From: an uncultured Lachnospiraceae bacterium
Lineage (GTDB): Bacteria; Bacillota; Clostridia; Lachnospirales; Lachnospiraceae
Reading direction: 5' to 3'
NCBI GenBank assembly: GCA_910588285.1
Contig: CAJUQB010000091.1
Span: forward strand, 1 to 15,935
DNA length: 15,935 bases
Shown here: piece by piece, positions 14,040 through 15,935 of the stretch
How positions within the stretch are numbered: the first letter of the stretch is position 1
How the letters are laid out: each line of letters starts with the position of its first letter
Notes under the pieces: model-generated
Databases searched by the model: none
Seen by the model: only the letters and a program-made list of their open reading frames with translations
What the model was told of the DNA's origin: nothing
Position numbers and translations under genes: made by a program

Positions 14040-15935
14040 TTACATCATTGTATCATCCCGCAAAACCTCAGCTAAGTTGATTTTACGTATATTACGCCAA
14101 CCAAGATAATATGCAAATGCCACAATTCCCCAGATAGCCAGCATAAAAATCATAATCGGAATGAGCGGAGCTTCGGCAAGAAATGTCCCCACTTCAACAT
14201 AGCTTATCTTCAGCATATACCCCACTGTAATAGCTGCAAGTGGAAGGGTGATTAAAATCGGACGCCCTGCAATGGTAAGCGCCTCCACGCAGAACATTTT
14301 TTTGATTTCACCCTGTGTCATTCCAACAGACATATACCTTACAAATTCCCTTTTTCTCTGACGGACAAAGCCCAGCGTATTGGAAAACACATTTCCAATG
14401 CCAATCACCGCAAGCAAGACACAGAAACCGCCAAAGATTGTCATCATTCCCTGTATCTGTTTATCGTTCGCTTCTGCTTCCTGAATACGGTTCTCACTTT
14501 CTGTCTTATAGTTTCCCGCAATAAGGCTGTCTACCTGCCCCTGCAAAGCCTCCAATTCCTCTGCTGTCACATTTTCCCTGCCAAGCATACAGATATAGGT
14601 ATCTTCCTCACTGCCTCCAATCTGTTCCTTGATTTCTTTCCACAAAGATACGGGAATAAAATGCACCAGTTCATAATAATCAAGCGTTGCGTACTCCTCT
14701 CTTAATACAGGCACTTTCTCCGTATAGGACAAAACCGGGATTTCTGCTGTCATTTCTTCCCTGCCGGACTGTCTTAAAATGCTTACCGTATTTTCCCCCC
14801 TCACATAGGGCATATATCGCGGATGCCTGAAATCCGGATTTGTAACATCACGTATCTGATTCCATATGACTGCCCCATCAAGCTGCGGCGTAATGCCAAT
14901 CTGTTCACAGTAGGCTAAAAAACTCGCATCATCCAGTATAACAACGGGAACATTTACAAGCCATCCCCCCTCCGTCTTCCTCACATAATTATCCCCGGCT
15001 GCGGCAAAACCGCCGAAGGACTTCATATCTTCGCTTATTTCATCCTCTGCAATGATTCTTTTTGCCATTGCTTTCTGATATACAATGGCACTTCTTATTC
15101 CGGAAATCGCCTGTAATTTTTGTGCCTCACGAAAAGAATCTGCCTCCGTGTCCTTTACTGTAACCATAATGTCCCATACACCTTGATACCGTTCAAAATA
15201 AGTTTCCCTTGTGCTGATTCCTGAAAGTGCAAAAAAGAACTGCATAATGGTAAAGGCAAGAAAAGAGAATACCAGACTGAGCGATGCTGTCCGTAAGGCT
15301 CTTTTCTGTGCTTTCAATGCTCCACCTGCCAATTCTCCTTCCAATCCAAAAAGGCAGGTAAGCAGCGGAGATTTTTTCCTACGCTTTAACTGTAATTCGC
15401 CTGTATTTTTAATGGCTTCCAGCGGCGTCAGTCTGCTTAATTTTCTGGCTGGCATCCATGCGGAAATCCATATTGTCACCACTGTCAAAAGTAGTGTCGC
15501 CGCTAAGACTAACGGATGATAGCCAAAGACTGCTTCATGCCTGCCTGCCACATCACTCCCCAGTAGATCATTCGCCATATGCATCAGTCCCATACTGATT
15601 AGAATGCCGAACAAATTCCCAATTAAGATCGGCAGAATACATAATGCAGCCGCTTCCTGCAAAAGACATGTGCGTATCTGTTTGGGCGTGGCTCCAATGC
15701 TGGAAAAAATACCAAACTGATGGATTCTGGCATTCATAGACACTGCAAAAGAATTATGTATTACGATAATCAATGAAAAAGAGGCAACTCCGGCTATCAG
15801 AATAAACATCGGAAAAAGCAGTCTCGGCGCAGTGTCCTGCGGATCACGTATCATATACATCGCCAGAAGTTCATGGTTATAAATAACCTTTTCTGCTGAA
15901 ACTCCCAAAGTTTCAGCAATCCGTAACGTATTGTC
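14040..15935 (-). CDS. FtsX-type ABC transporter permease, 5' end beyond window
   Basis: The membrane subunit of a MacB/BceB-like ABC system, probably exporting or sensing a peptide antibiotic. The frame is open to the window edge (DNTLRIAETLGVSAEKV), so the start lies upstream; the internal TTG at 15908 is not the true start. Two FtsX domains are visible. The first has helices LLFPMFILIAGVASFSLIIV, LCILPILIGNLFGILISMG and LVLAATLLLTVVTIWISAW with the motif IFSSIGATPKQIR. A linker leads to helix LSLVFSFLAFTIMQFFFALS, a roughly 250-residue extracytoplasmic domain, then the second FtsX set (MMTIFGGFCVLLAVIGIGNV, YMSVGMTQGEIKKMF, ILITLPLAAITVGYMLKIS, LIPIMIFMLAIWGIVAFAYYL). It ends AEVLRDDTMM. 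No lesion is seen in 631 codons. The partner ATPase should lie upstream, outside the window. Confidence 0.88.
   Translation of the reverse strand, partial: DNTLRIAETLGVSAEKVIYNHELLAMYMIRDPQDTAPRLLFPMFILIAGVASFSLIIVIHNSFAVSMNARIHQFGIFSSIGATPKQIRTCLLQEAAALCILPILIGNLFGILISMGLMHMANDLLGSDVAGRHEAVFGYHPLVLAATLLLTVVTIWISAWMPARKLSRLTPLEAIKNTGELQLKRRKKSPLLTCLFGLEGELAGGALKAQKRALRTASLSLVFSFLAFTIMQFFFALSGISTRETYFERYQGVWDIMVTVKDTEADSFREAQKLQAISGIRSAIVYQKAMAKRIIAEDEISEDMKSFGGFAAAGDNYVRKTEGGWLVNVPVVILDDASFLAYCEQIGITPQLDGAVIWNQIRDVTNPDFRHPRYMPYVRGENTVSILRQSGREEMTAEIPVLSYTEKVPVLREEYATLDYYELVHFIPVSLWKEIKEQIGGSEEDTYICMLGRENVTAEELEALQGQVDSLIAGNYKTESENRIQEAEANDKQIQGMMTIFGGFCVLLAVIGIGNVFSNTLGFVRQRKREFVRYMSVGMTQGEIKKMFCVEALTIAGRPILITLPLAAITVGYMLKISYVEVGTFLAEAPLIPIMIFMLAIWGIVAFAYYLGWRNIRKINLAEVLRDDTMM

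Noticed and set aside
15906..15908. TTG at 15908 as the permease start
   Set aside because: The frame stays open to the window edge and the family has a membrane helix and further residues before this point.
1..15935. CRISPR arrays, tRNA or rRNA genes, defence systems
   Set aside because: I looked for regular direct repeats with spacers, cloverleaf patterns and rRNA motifs and found none; none of the readable proteins belongs to a known defence family.

Overview
The window looks like accessory DNA from a gut-type Firmicute, most likely Lachnospiraceae (Clostridium cluster XIVa). This rests on family resemblance only: strong GGAGG-type ribosome binding sites, LplB/YtcP-type sugar-uptake gene style, GH78/GH35 clusters, IS91-with-integrase units, and two-component/ABC cargo modules like those on conjugative elements of these bacteria. 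Nearly everything reads on the minus strand. The only convincing plus-strand gene is an AraC-type regulator.

In order of minus-strand transcription from the right edge: a long FtsX-type ABC permease running off the window (14040-15935); a mosaic of scraps (13278-14037) from an rRNA-methyltransferase-like protein, a phage tape measure protein and an unidentified protein; then, divergent from the AraC regulator (12160-13263, plus), a carbohydrate-degradation locus. That locus holds the 5' end of a sialate O-acetylesterase, a sugar-type solute-binding protein lacking its N-terminus, a small broken hydrolase-like gene, an intact GH78 alpha-L-rhamnosidase, a damaged second GH78-like gene and an intact GH35-type beta-galactosidase. 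Next come remnants of a tyrosine recombinase plus IS91-family transposase pair (3690-4274), a gene-poor stretch with a terminator, a two-component system (response regulator, then histidine kinase, 1799-3366), a terminator, a structured leader (1659-1732), and an ABC cassette (ATPase, lipoprotein, ABC-2 permease, 45-1614).

The main observation is damage. At least ten genes are broken, and the same two lesion types recur: one-base losses, several in short A/T runs, and larger internal deletions that keep both ends of a gene and remove the middle. The ABC ATPase has lost its Walker A region, the kinase its N-terminal sensor and part of its ATP-binding domain, the transposase its catalytic core, and the GH78-like gene its catalytic motif. 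An esterase start is fused out of frame to a binding protein, with the usual two sugar permeases absent. GH78 (2.75 kb), GH35 (1.5 kb), AraC (1.1 kb) and the visible part of the FtsX permease (1.9 kb) are clean. This is either a decaying accessory island worn down by short-repeat deletions or a consensus/assembly artefact, and raw reads would decide. I did not find a convincing new defence or mobile system. The best candidate for something undescribed is the structured leader RNA upstream of the ABC ATPase.
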